Of a stretch of 64,000 nt of DNA, positions 56,801 through 64,000 are shown piece after piece. Under the pieces are notes generated by a model that was not told the origin of the DNA, searched no databases, and saw nothing but the letters and a program-made list of their open reading frames with translations. Every line of letters begins with the position of its first letter. Position 1 is the stretch's first letter. The stretch comes from Aurantiochytrium sp. KH105 (lineage: Eukaryota > Sar > Bigyra > Thraustochytrida > Thraustochytriidae), in assembly GCA_003116975.1 (NCBI GenBank), contig BGKB01000003.1:434001-498000 (forward strand). Direction: 5' to 3'. Both the position numbers and the translations under genes were made by a program.

Positions 56801-59800
56801 TCCTGGGAGAATGCCTTGGCGCCAGTGCCTTGAGCCACAATGTTGACAGAGCAACCAAAGTACGCAAGGTCCGATGCCTCGCAAATCCACAAACGAAGGC
56901 TCAATGCGCGCATGACCACGTCATGGGCGACAGCTTTGTTACGCTCTTGCATTGATTTGCTTTCGCGGCCCGCAGGACCAATCGCGCCTGGTGCTGAAGT
57001 TTCAGAAGGCGTTGCAGTATCTGGTGGTGCTGTGGACGCGACGGTTCGCACAGCGGTCAGCAAAGCTTCGTTCAAAGCTGGACCTTGCACTTCAAGCAGT
57101 GCCAATAATTCTGCTTTGCTCATGGCCCGCAAAAGTCTGCTGATCACGCAGAGAAACTCCAAAACACAGTACATACCGAGAGGATGTGTGCGAAGCACAG
57201 AAGTTGCTTCGGAATTCAAAGAAACCAGGACTTGAATCAACTTGGATGCAGCACCATTTATTATCGCCTTTTGCGCCCAAGCCACCGACATACCAGGTTC
57301 GACAGCGTCACTCGAAATCGCGCTAAAGCCCGAGTCCTCGCAGCAGAGCATGAAGTGCATACTTTGCAGCGCATACAGGGTTTTGTGAATCGGTCTTAAA
57401 TCGCACAGCTCGTCCCAGGAGACGGAGTTTTCGCGTATCGACTGCAAAAGATCATGGCGTGTTGGTAGGTCTTGGAGCAGGTCCCACGTCTGAGCAGCCA
57501 CTCCATCGCTAAGCGATCCTGCAAAAAGAAGCTCGGTAAGCAGTTGCACGTGCTCTGGTTGCTGCAAGATCGCCTCTGGATTCGTTGCGCTTGTTGGCAT
57601 TGTTTCCACACTTGCACCCCGGCTGCGTTGCAGACCCCCAATGTCTTTTGCCATATTTCCTTCGTCGCAATTACCTTGAATGAGCACAGAATCCCCGTTC
57701 TCTAAAGCTTCATGTTGAGCGACAGGAGGCACGGTTTTGGGCGCTTCCCTGACGTTCGTAGCCGGTTTGGACGCGGAAGGCAAGCTATCACTCTTCGCCG
57801 TGGCTGCTGCATTGGCATCGTCCGGATTGGCCGAGACGGCCTGGCGAACCACGACGTAGATGACCTGGCCCGATTGGAATGAAATCGTTCCCTTTTCGGC
57901 CTTATCGGGCGCTTTGATCTCCCTTCCGCTGGAGATGAAACGCAAGAGTTCGGGGTCCTTTTGCAAGAGGGCAGCGACAGAGTTCCGCAGCTCGGCAACC
58001 GGGGCCACCTTGGCTAGTTGGATGGAAAGCTCCGCATTTGACTTGCTCACCTCCTTGATGCGCAGCTCAACAGTCTCGCCATCCAGAATTCCTTCTGCGC
58101 GGTTCACACGTTCGACGCGTGCTCCATGCGACCTCTCCACAAGACTGGGACACGCGCATGCGGCCTGGAGATCTTTGAGGAGGACCAAACACCGTACGCG
58201 GCGCCGTGAAGCTGTTGGATATCGACTCACCAGCGCTTGCTTCAGTTGCGCGAGCGCCTCACGCAAAAAGCCTCCAACAAGCAGACCACATGCACCGTCA
58301 TTCTCAGATGAGGAGGAAAGAGAAACAGCCTTTGAGGTTGTCACAGTCGCGTCATCACCCCAAGCTTGCGCGACGAGAGCTCGCTCATCGGGATCTTTAA
58401 TTTCTTGGAGCGTTCGTTCAGCATCCGAACCCGGGGCCATGGAAGAGAACAAAGTGCAAAGCATTTTGGATGCCCGACGCGCGACAGTTCCACTGTCTGC
58501 GCGCAGGGCCATACACCAAAGCATGCCAAGTCCATAGAGATGAGCATCAACGACCTTGAAGCTATTCGGGGTTCCCGACATGCTCTCGGGGCCCGACAGA
58601 CAGCGACGAAGCTCTTTGGCAGATTTGTTGTACAGCCAGCTTGCGTCTCCAGAAAAGGCCCGCGGTGTGGCCTGGGTGAAGTTAAAGGGCCGGGGCTTGC
58701 TCCCTGGCTTATACTCGAGCCGACCAATGTCAGCATTGACAACGCGAAAAAAGTACTCGAAGAAGCTAAAGTCTCGGTTGCGCAAGGATTCCAGAGAAAA
58801 CTGGCGAAAAGTATTCAGTAGCGCCGTACGCGCCGTGTTTGGTCCAAAGGCGTTTGCAACAAAGTGCATCTGCATGATCCACGAAAGAGCAAGACTGCGC
58901 TCATTAAGAGTGAGCGCTTTGCATCCAAGATGCTCGAGAATGACCTCGGCCTGAGTCGCAGTCAGCTGAAAATCTTCGCTTTCCTTCCCGCACGACATCA
59001 CAACAAAGCGGAGAAAGTTGAGACGAATGCGCAAACCGCGGAGATGTGAGTACTTGCCAATGAGCTTGTAAGAGTCGAGAGGGTTCTCGGTACCCTTTTC
59101 TGTGGCCTTTCCAAACGATGCTCCAAATGCTCCACCACCTTGCGCGTTGCTGCTCAAGCTACTGCGTCGACTATGGTTCGGAAGACTCGCGTCGCCGCTA
59201 GCCTCCAAGTCGGACGGCAGTATCGTATTCGGCAGAGTGGTTGCCGCGCTAATATCCTTGTCGACGTGGCCAAGCGTTGAGGAGGACGAAGCGGACGAGC
59301 CTCCTTGATTTGTCTTGAGCACGGCGCGACTCGCTGCGTCTGCGTTGCTCACATCCATTTCGTCATGATGTCCGAAATCCTCGGCTTCCTCGTCGTAAAT
59401 GTCGCACTCATACTTGTCCTCGTGCATGTCCTCATCGCGAAAGTCTTCAGCGTTTGTGTGGCCTTGGCGGCCGACAGCAACCGCAGTGACAACGGGTAAG
59501 GTTTTTGTCGTTATCGCTGCTGACTCCGCGGGCGCTGGTGCCGATTCTGGTGCTTGTGCTGGTGTAATTTCCGATCCAAGTGCTGAAGATACTGCTGTTA
59601 CAGACGATGTAGTAGCCGCTGTCGAGGAGGCAGACGAAGGTTCTGCTTCCCCCTGGCAAGCAGAGGCTGGTGATATGGGACCCGACAGGACAGACTTTGA
59701 AAGAAGCGAGGTGTGGAGCTCAGGTTTTGTTGCCAGAATCTTCAAGCAGTCAATTTTGTACTGTTTGAGGTTTGCCAAGCACGATTCAACGAGCCAAGAC

Positions 59801-62800
59801 TGGCATGCAGCGAGTTCTCGGCGAGACGTCGGTGTCTTTGGCTCTGCAGCCATGAGCGGCAGTTGTCGAGGCGTATCAGCTTGTTCTGACGAGGCTGGCA
59901 CAGGCGTCGAGCTATCGAGGGGAAACGATGTTATGATAGCGCGCATGAGCTTAAGACTTTGCGGCACCGACTTTGAATCCCTGAGATTGGTCATGCAAGC
60001 GCGGAGGAAGGTGGTTCGTGCAGCAAAGCACGGCTGCCAAGCGCAGAGATGAGTAAGATGTTGAAGTGCAGCCTTGTGACATGCAGCCGCACACGTCGTT
60101 TCGTCTTGCACCATGTCCCATAATAAACCAAGACCATACCAATTTTGAGCTGAAGCAGCCTCGGTTAGGTTCACGTCGCCATGGATTCGCAGCGAGATTA
60201 CGGCATTGACCGTGAAATTTCGCACAAGCGACAATGTTTTTGTGTCATGCGCAGCAAGATCAATGCTCTTAATCTTGTCCCAGACGTAGTTCAGTTTATC
60301 GAGCCAGAGATAGCGCGCCAACTCGGCAAGAATACTGCAAAGAGTGTCCCGGATGCTCTCGTGCGCGTTCGTTCCAAACGCTGTATCCCAAACAAGGTCG
60401 AGATCTTCTTCCGAAAAGAGGTCTTGCGTGGCAAGAAACCTGCAAATTTCTGAACACCGTTTGAGAACTTCCGTGTGGATATAATCAGGGCCAAAAATGA
60501 CCTGGACCACACGATTCTCCTTGAACCAGATTGCAAGCGCTTCCGTGGCAAGGTCCGACGCAGGAGGGAGTTGAGGGGAAGTCGTCGTTGCGGTCTTTTC
60601 ACTCGTCGAGGTGGGTAACGAATCGGGTAACTCCTCGCTATCGCTGCTCTTGGTAACCTCTTCTGCGCTCTGGACCTTTTCATTGCCAGAAGCGGATTCC
60701 TGGCCGGGTCCCAGCTTGGTTGTTGAAAGTTGACCCTCCTTATTCACAGTCATCACGTCCGTTAGTGCTCCGTGTCCGCACGGAGACCGAGCACTATTCG
60801 GCACAACCTCATCCTTTGCAGCAGCGGCGACGTCCCAGGAAGTCTCAGGTTCCTGACGCGTTGCAGCCATGTCGACAGGTGTCGCTGCGCTAAGAGAAAT
60901 TCTGTCAAGAGCTGCATTATCTGACCGACTCTTGAGCTTGTCGGCGACTCTTTCCAGAATGCGCTGCGTTTTGGAACACAGGCGATCGAGAGTCTCGAAG
61001 GGAGTGTCGGAGTCCGCGAAAGCACGGGCGGCGATGGCTAAAGTCTCTCGGTCAGCAGAACTTTCGCTGGCAAGTGCCTCTGCGAGAGCAGCATCTGCAT
61101 CCGCTTCTTTGGCAGTCGTCGTTTCTTTTTGACTCTTTCGAGAGCAGTCGGCGAGGCCTGCAAGAGCGTCTGCGACGCTATCAGCGCTTGGAACAGGCGA
61201 CTGTTGTGATTTTCCCGCGGCGAGGTCAGCGGTGTCGTGCTCATCTTGCGGATGTGGGGTCTCTGAGCGAAAGATGGACTTGATGGCGGACTTGAAAAAA
61301 GTCTCATCCTCTGATGTACCCGAAGGAAGGTTCCCAACGTTATTTCGCGTGCCGACATGCAATGGAGCTTCCGCAGCGGCAACCTGTAAAGCGCTATCCA
61401 TGAGCTCGTCCGTTGAAATTTGCAGCTGGCCAACATTTGGACGTTTGCGCAAAACACTTGACCCGATTTCCTCGGGGCTACGTTTCCTCGAGACCAGGGG
61501 ACGCGCGCCTGGATCTTTGTTCTCCACTGTCTGAGCAGCTTGCACTCTTGCGCTCTCTGAGGCGCGGAACTCTGCATCCTCGACGATGGTGCGTATTTGA
61601 CGTAGGCCGGCGAGGCGTTGTTGCATGAATGGACTACGTAGTTGCTTGAGGGCGACGGAAAGACGTAACCCCTCAACGCAACGACGCGCCTCCTGAGCCG
61701 ACATGATGCTTGTTCGATTGAGCAAAAAGTGTGTCTGCATGAAGATCTCATAGAGCACGCTGCGGTCGAGGCGATGCAAGTCTGTGTTAGAAAGGCCGCT
61801 CAAGTACACGGAGAGCGCACCGACAAGCGCCTTGACCAGAAGGCCGGCCAGATGAGGGCGCAAAAAGTCTACAATATGTGAAAACACCTGCACACAGTGC
61901 CGGGCAAAGAGCGGTGAGGGCGACTCGTGCGTGAGTTCCTTCACCATGGCTTCGAGACAGCCAAGATCACAAAAGACCTCGACAAGTTGTAAAAAACCGA
62001 ACGAAGCCCGTGGGGGGGAAGCGACCGCATCAGACTTGGCGGAATACGGAACGGTAGCAGAGCCCAGCTTGTGTCCCCTTCGAAGGGTGACGGGGCCGCA
62101 CAGTTGGAAGAAGGGGGAGCGCGGCCCTGAGGAGAGAAGTTTGAGTACAGCGACATGGACCTCGCCCAAAGGGGCCGTAAACATTTGGGCATAGGTCTCG
62201 AGCGTGAACGTGAAGAAGGACAGAATATTCTGCACATCAGCATCCATCAAGGCTTCGCAACGTGCCAAAAGTGTGTCCACACTTGCGCGCACGAGGTAGG
62301 CCGTTGATATAGCTTCCCGCCGGGCATCTTCGCCCTCGTCCAGAATGCTAGCGTCTTCGCCCTCATTGCCTTTGTCCTCGTCCGCGCCATCAGCGTCGCT
62401 GCGTTGAGCCTGGCCCTCGGTTTTGCTCTCGCCAGCGTCTCTTGCACGTGCTTGCTCTTGCGCAGTGTCTTTCGATTTGGCGAGGCGAAGGTGAAATCGT
62501 AACAAGAATCTCATCCTTTCCCGGAGACCGTCGAAGGCGTTTTGACTGATCGGCGACTCCTTGAGGGCCTGAATGATGGGATCGACAAATTTGCCGTCAG
62601 TACTGGGATGCGTGGACCCGACAGAGCTGGAGCGAGAGATCATTCCTGAGCCAGCGGGGTTTTCATTGAAAAAGTTTCCGGTAAAGTCTTGCAAGGACGC
62701 GGGTGAAGCGTCTTGTTGTGCGGGGGTGCCCACAGAATCGACTCCTGCAACGGAGAGGTTATCCTCCACATCGGTGCCGCCCCCGCTCCCATCGGCATTG

Positions 62801-63537
62801 GCGTGCTGGTCCTCGAAATCACTGCCTGACAGAGGCCTGACATTCGCACCAGTATCCATGGCGGTTTGATCCTGCCGTCGAGCTCGACTTACTCCTGCGC
62901 TACGACCTGCCATGGCCCTCGTTCTTGAAGCTATTGCAATACCATTTTTCAAAAGATCCTGCATTTGTTCGGCATCGTCAATGTCGTCCTGCAACTCTTC
63001 ATCATCTTCAACTTCATCCTCCTCCTCATCATCATCGTCTTCTTCTTCTTCTTCTTCCTCCTCATCTGCATCACTCGCTTTCATGGCCTCGTTGACATTA
63101 GCATCACGAGTATTGCTGGCCTGAGATAGGGTCCTGGGTATTTTGTCGCTGTATTCTCGTGGCGTGTCGACGTCCATGGCAGAACGAGCCTTCTTCTTCT
63201 TCGTCTGTTCCGCGTCGGAGCCCAAGTCGGGGGCTTCCAGCTCGCGGTGGTTGGGATTGGCTACGACGCCATCTTTGGCGGCCTCCGGCACGAGCTCCGG
63301 GCCGCGCAGATCTCGCGAGCCGTCGCCCCGCGGGCGCGCCTCGTTGGGGTCCGTCGCAGCCTCGCTCGCGCCGGGTTCTGCCGCGCCAGGGCCCGCGCGC
63401 GCGGCGTCGGCGCCCGCCGCGCGGGCGATGGTTGCGTCTCCGCCGCGCGGCGCATCATGCCCCGCCCGCTCCGCACGATGCCCCGGCTGCTGCGGCGGCC
63501 TCGCCTCGGCGCGGCCCTCATCCTCCCCGCCGGCCAT
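50845..63537 (-). CDS. Giant USP34-type ubiquitin-specific protease
   Basis: A deubiquitinase of about 4,230 residues in one uninterrupted frame from ATG 63537 (human USP34 has about 3,500). N-terminus: low-complexity, an NLS-like KKKKAR and a long Asp/Glu run (about residues 150-200). Large helical/HEAT-like regions flank the rest. A ubiquitin-like fold is visible at about 1820-1900 (VELRIKEVSKSNAELSIQL to GQVIYVVVRQ). The USP domain lies at about 2510-2910: Cys box GLRNLGCICYMNSLLQQLY (catalytic Cys about 2519), zinc-finger cysteines in KEGCSHR and YLCGECN, and His box VHTGTADSGHYYSF (His about 2852) with WFHFNDEQVSHFD and KPYSAYMLIYERR. The His-box wording is closest to USP34 (VHTGTADGGHYYSF). 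It removes ubiquitin from proteins; targets are unknown. Confidence 0.93.
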   Translation of the reverse strand: MAGGEDEGRAEARPPQQPGHRAERAGHDAPRGGDATIARAAGADAARAGPGAAEPGASEAATDPNEARPRGDGSRDLRGPELVPEAAKDGVVANPNHRELEAPDLGSDAEQTKKKKARSAMDVDTPREYSDKIPRTLSQASNTRDANVNEAMKASDADEEEEEEEEDDDDEEEDEVEDDEELQDDIDDAEQMQDLLKNGIAIASRTRAMAGRSAGVSRARRQDQTAMDTGANVRPLSGSDFEDQHANADGSGGGTDVEDNLSVAGVDSVGTPAQQDASPASLQDFTGNFFNENPAGSGMISRSSSVGSTHPSTDGKFVDPIIQALKESPISQNAFDGLRERMRFLLRFHLRLAKSKDTAQEQARARDAGESKTEGQAQRSDADGADEDKGNEGEDASILDEGEDARREAISTAYLVRASVDTLLARCEALMDADVQNILSFFTFTLETYAQMFTAPLGEVHVAVLKLLSSGPRSPFFQLCGPVTLRRGHKLGSATVPYSAKSDAVASPPRASFGFLQLVEVFCDLGCLEAMVKELTHESPSPLFARHCVQVFSHIVDFLRPHLAGLLVKALVGALSVYLSGLSNTDLHRLDRSVLYEIFMQTHFLLNRTSIMSAQEARRCVEGLRLSVALKQLRSPFMQQRLAGLRQIRTIVEDAEFRASESARVQAAQTVENKDPGARPLVSRKRSPEEIGSSVLRKRPNVGQLQISTDELMDSALQVAAAEAPLHVGTRNNVGNLPSGTSEDETFFKSAIKSIFRSETPHPQDEHDTADLAAGKSQQSPVPSADSVADALAGLADCSRKSQKETTTAKEADADAALAEALASESSADRETLAIAARAFADSDTPFETLDRLCSKTQRILERVADKLKSRSDNAALDRISLSAATPVDMAATRQEPETSWDVAAAAKDEVVPNSARSPCGHGALTDVMTVNKEGQLSTTKLGPGQESASGNEKVQSAEEVTKSSDSEELPDSLPTSTSEKTATTTSPQLPPASDLATEALAIWFKENRVVQVIFGPDYIHTEVLKRCSEICRFLATQDLFSEEDLDLVWDTAFGTNAHESIRDTLCSILAELARYLWLDKLNYVWDKIKSIDLAAHDTKTLSLVRNFTVNAVISLRIHGDVNLTEAASAQNWYGLGLLWDMVQDETTCAAACHKAALQHLTHLCAWQPCFAARTTFLRACMTNLRDSKSVPQSLKLMRAIITSFPLDSSTPVPASSEQADTPRQLPLMAAEPKTPTSRRELAACQSWLVESCLANLKQYKIDCLKILATKPELHTSLLSKSVLSGPISPASACQGEAEPSSASSTAATTSSVTAVSSALGSEITPAQAPESAPAPAESAAITTKTLPVVTAVAVGRQGHTNAEDFRDEDMHEDKYECDIYDEEAEDFGHHDEMDVSNADAASRAVLKTNQGGSSASSSSTLGHVDKDISAATTLPNTILPSDLEASGDASLPNHSRRSSLSSNAQGGGAFGASFGKATEKGTENPLDSYKLIGKYSHLRGLRIRLNFLRFVVMSCGKESEDFQLTATQAEVILEHLGCKALTLNERSLALSWIMQMHFVANAFGPNTARTALLNTFRQFSLESLRNRDFSFFEYFFRVVNADIGRLEYKPGSKPRPFNFTQATPRAFSGDASWLYNKSAKELRRCLSGPESMSGTPNSFKVVDAHLYGLGMLWCMALRADSGTVARRASKMLCTLFSSMAPGSDAERTLQEIKDPDERALVAQAWGDDATVTTSKAVSLSSSSENDGACGLLVGGFLREALAQLKQALVSRYPTASRRRVRCLVLLKDLQAACACPSLVERSHGARVERVNRAEGILDGETVELRIKEVSKSNAELSIQLAKVAPVAELRNSVAALLQKDPELLRFISSGREIKAPDKAEKGTISFQSGQVIYVVVRQAVSANPDDANAAATAKSDSLPSASKPATNVREAPKTVPPVAQHEALENGDSVLIQGNCDEGNMAKDIGGLQRSRGASVETMPTSATNPEAILQQPEHVQLLTELLFAGSLSDGVAAQTWDLLQDLPTRHDLLQSIRENSVSWDELCDLRPIHKTLYALQSMHFMLCCEDSGFSAISSDAVEPGMSVAWAQKAIINGAASKLIQVLVSLNSEATSVLRTHPLGMYCVLEFLCVISRLLRAMSKAELLALLEVQGPALNEALLTAVRTVASTAPPDTATPSETSAPGAIGPAGRESKSMQERNKAVAHDVVMRALSLRLWICEASDLAYFGCSVNIVAQGTGAKAFSQDWLISCLLRCPDGSVKKDVATSLRGYPCQSQGLLQALASVLDATEQPECHNRSNEYFSLLCDVAKNALRAQDDRVNRGEGASENTATPAEWAEELGGRLFSALRSHVSTEKRAGANTFPDQTLYGLLDALEVLVSGAHLKTTLRKPESLVSFVFHECLFEIEMGNADGKPMCKSAASRAAAFRLLLAAASSSASSLQELLRLIESQHKQTDLCPLTTHGLIEHANFPSSMRWLIEEESDDRQIRDRENQWQYEPASQRKAESGYVGLRNLGCICYMNSLLQQLYMIPEFRLAILRSGDTAKKRTRRARESESVLMQQEEEERRGSVSESRDDNPDPDQGPKQQRVDAAGKKSGARDDVQEPKYPPLERSLSGEELIKHRQYKLLLRQTRRMFSWLQESQKRAYDMTCFCNESVSLNQGNPVDIFEQQDVDEFFNVLMDQLECGLKDTKRPNVLRELFGGVLCNQILCKEGCSHRSEREENFMVCQLEVKGKQSILESLDLYVEGEMLEGDNKYLCGECNEKRDAQKRAFFASLPNVFMIHLKRFDFDLELLRKIKVNDHCEFPLELNMKKYTREALEGRLEDSKPDSYYEYELVGILVHTGTADSGHYYSFIKERVPTADRTSCEWFHFNDEQVSHFDPATIPETSFGGAKNAQWDPNQQRAPSQSWSNKPYSAYMLIYERRGRPCLPGLEPGQARAEEVLPVLRKAVPSSLRRTCWQENLDYMSDEMVLDPAYGRFVVEACRLVTDGTGVSERNKLAALQACAAYCINTLVHAREKEHLDTLLDQLKRLVELGGPAATKAMLENFEANGATAIKQLLLRCPLPQVREKFRSFVVQMLQENVEKEREGYEKSDVSIVGCWSAPHMEYDVELWRWRSMGELVQNDSLCLVQPLTLDRVGTLCSLGGPSLDELGEALWQHCLGIPCVPPVEAPSVRLIGWMLAHSTDAHQWWRAIDSFFAVLSAFADMGDLERTYMVRMGAIPRLLDFLLEHNSPSLRVLNRNPERDLESRRGMGDKFDSPTLLQAVRTLSTLVRACELPDGALDADDVDGVGGDGDSGAFVQREGVAGRVLTWLDVGLIFRTPFLVRLVDHHNSFWITDLQDILQHLGTGSTLLTSHIASAVRNMLFVAPAAAVEALLRTCEHLFNSDETRTISVAKNHALVLMESLLSPNLDCEAVGLGVMHMSRLLSGTSRFAVAQALFQHAPEWMLALLVDNESEVVRRETASMVLLMVAAFEERRELRASASEILREKDTVSSASTSSSAPAKTIATATATATAGLQAEGVSMTSASAVSLSSTPKDKNDGNAATSMDAASDGGGEEHETLGTLQLLLTLLSPSFMQTSCSKSAYEFIALRRRALPSIPLKPAIRRWEGPKKEPVDFHDTQGEEIAAHPGESRSRAIARWAERLKETAKEPGPFTLVSALRTLLVLLKLCRGEPMKRFVGAAEIDVIVMAILAADAYKYECDWNKGELIAFLYEVTRGREDLLAQCAADPETWSRLLNISMAVRPTEGHYLFNETYAPVYYRLFCAWIRNPRTRAGALQMLDSLHHLKWAVRYYLLDVTEYVRTVAPLRLLVRASVPLLRDNSFAALTDLLQSALIGSVQEPMHRVGLDNVLLILRGLSGAVGLRAPGEPEDDAIASIYASRAHAAEAHATAIAKDLLVRGKATTVMLSTVLTHLRNISEEQYASTDEKRAHMQYGLLVLCAVWARLCDARDLLAEQLITSLGILNDRRVASSAANSAATNSTRMEDEDSPTAANAPAGATTGDATEAQLAEKMQGVEELEAASVSSWIQFILLSGEFHADEHVDLLEATSKCVLATVALAKKHARTLTNMAELGRAIGSCITRLMKRLQHGEVESKRLPAVYLDAITHSCEALLRAHYLDTEGSRNLPPLLMSVVSVLLLVAIEHRHSPSKHAEVATILERVAKRAPTDAWIRHNEQAELYINLLSSEPEAMQSLESYDESSRSILSRFRASLTSEDADGN

Positions 63538-64000
63538 CCGCGCTGCGCCGCGGGCTCTCGCTGCCGCGCGCAGTCCGCTCCGCGCGCTCCCTCGCGCTCT
63601 CCGGGCCGCGCTCGGGATTCTCGACTGCTCGCTTGCATTCGAGAGCTCGATCCGCCGCGTCGCGCGAGGCGCGCTTCCGAGTGCCACGCGCCGCGCGCAA
63701 GTGGAGAATGGCCTCCGCGCAAGTGCGCATCCGCTCGCGCAAGTCGGCTATCGGGCCGGCGGGCGGGAGCAAACACGAGTGAACATCATTTTGTTGGTAG
63801 TATTATTTTGGCGGCATGGCACCGACGGGCGGGAAAAGGGAAAGGAAAGGGAAAGGGAAGGAATGAGTTGAGAGCGCCTTGAGCTCGCTGGTCACGAGGT
63901 GCGAGGGCTTGCAGCAGCAGCAGCAGTTGCTGTAGCATGCTGCAGCTGCAGCTAGCCAGGCGCGGAGGAAGGGAGAAGAAAGACACATGAATTGGGGGTG
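63538..64000. promoter_or_regulatory. Upstream region of the USP34-type gene
   Basis: 463 bp to the window edge. The USP frame stays open to 63687 without another ATG, Arg/Ala-rich, and is taken as 5' UTR. 63830-63870 is a GGGAAA-rich purine tract, and a GCAGCA run lies at 63911-63928. No other gene is seen. Confidence 0.45.

Overview
The window looks like nuclear DNA from a microbial eukaryote with compact, nearly intron-free genes. The best guess is a stramenopile of the thraustochytrid (labyrinthulomycete) type. The reasons are a GC-rich genome, intron-poor genes up to 12.7 kb long (a USP34-type deubiquitinase), a full eukaryotic core gene set (NOT3, eIF3h, ALG1, 14-3-3, GH38 mannosidase), and an AP2-domain protein of the kind found outside plants. 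The lineage is an inference; no rRNA or other marker gene is present. I support 20 protein-coding genes. I found no tRNA, rRNA, CRISPR array, transposon or virus-like element.

Layout. 0.7-10.8 kb is a mannose / N-glycan block: two tandem GT32 (OCH1-like) glycosyltransferases, a GH38 class II alpha-mannosidase with a signal peptide, a third GT32 paralogue, and ALG1, the beta-mannosyltransferase of the dolichol pathway. 11.1-15 kb holds an adenosine deaminase with the one intron I can place precisely, then an Mpv17/PMP22-family membrane protein. 15.2-20 kb is a TIR-like plus kinesin-light-chain-type TPR protein of about 1,580 residues. 22.8-27.5 kb holds a small non-RD protein kinase and an AP2-domain protein, separated by repeat-rich DNA. 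28-36.3 kb carries a kynurenine-type aminotransferase, a CPTP-like lipid transfer protein, a class 3 (DAG-lipase-like) lipase and an unusual 14-3-3 protein. 38.5-43 kb has the mRNA-control pair NOT3 and eIF3h. 43.6-46.2 kb has a WD40 (RIC1-like) protein and an unknown basic protein. 46.9-63.5 kb is a very tightly packed run: a RING finger fused to an OSCA/TMEM63-type channel, an NF-YB-like histone-fold protein and the giant USP34-type deubiquitinase.

Genes on opposite strands often face each other, giving shared promoters between divergent pairs and very short shared 3' ends between convergent pairs. In the extreme case the stop codons of the histone-fold gene and the USP34-type gene overlap. 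The most notable items are the RING-OSCA fusion, the 14-3-3 protein with a 180-residue head and a 66-residue insertion, the TIR-like/TPR protein, the ceramide-1-phosphate-type pocket in a double-length GLTP-fold protein, the glycosylation cluster and the overlapping gene ends.
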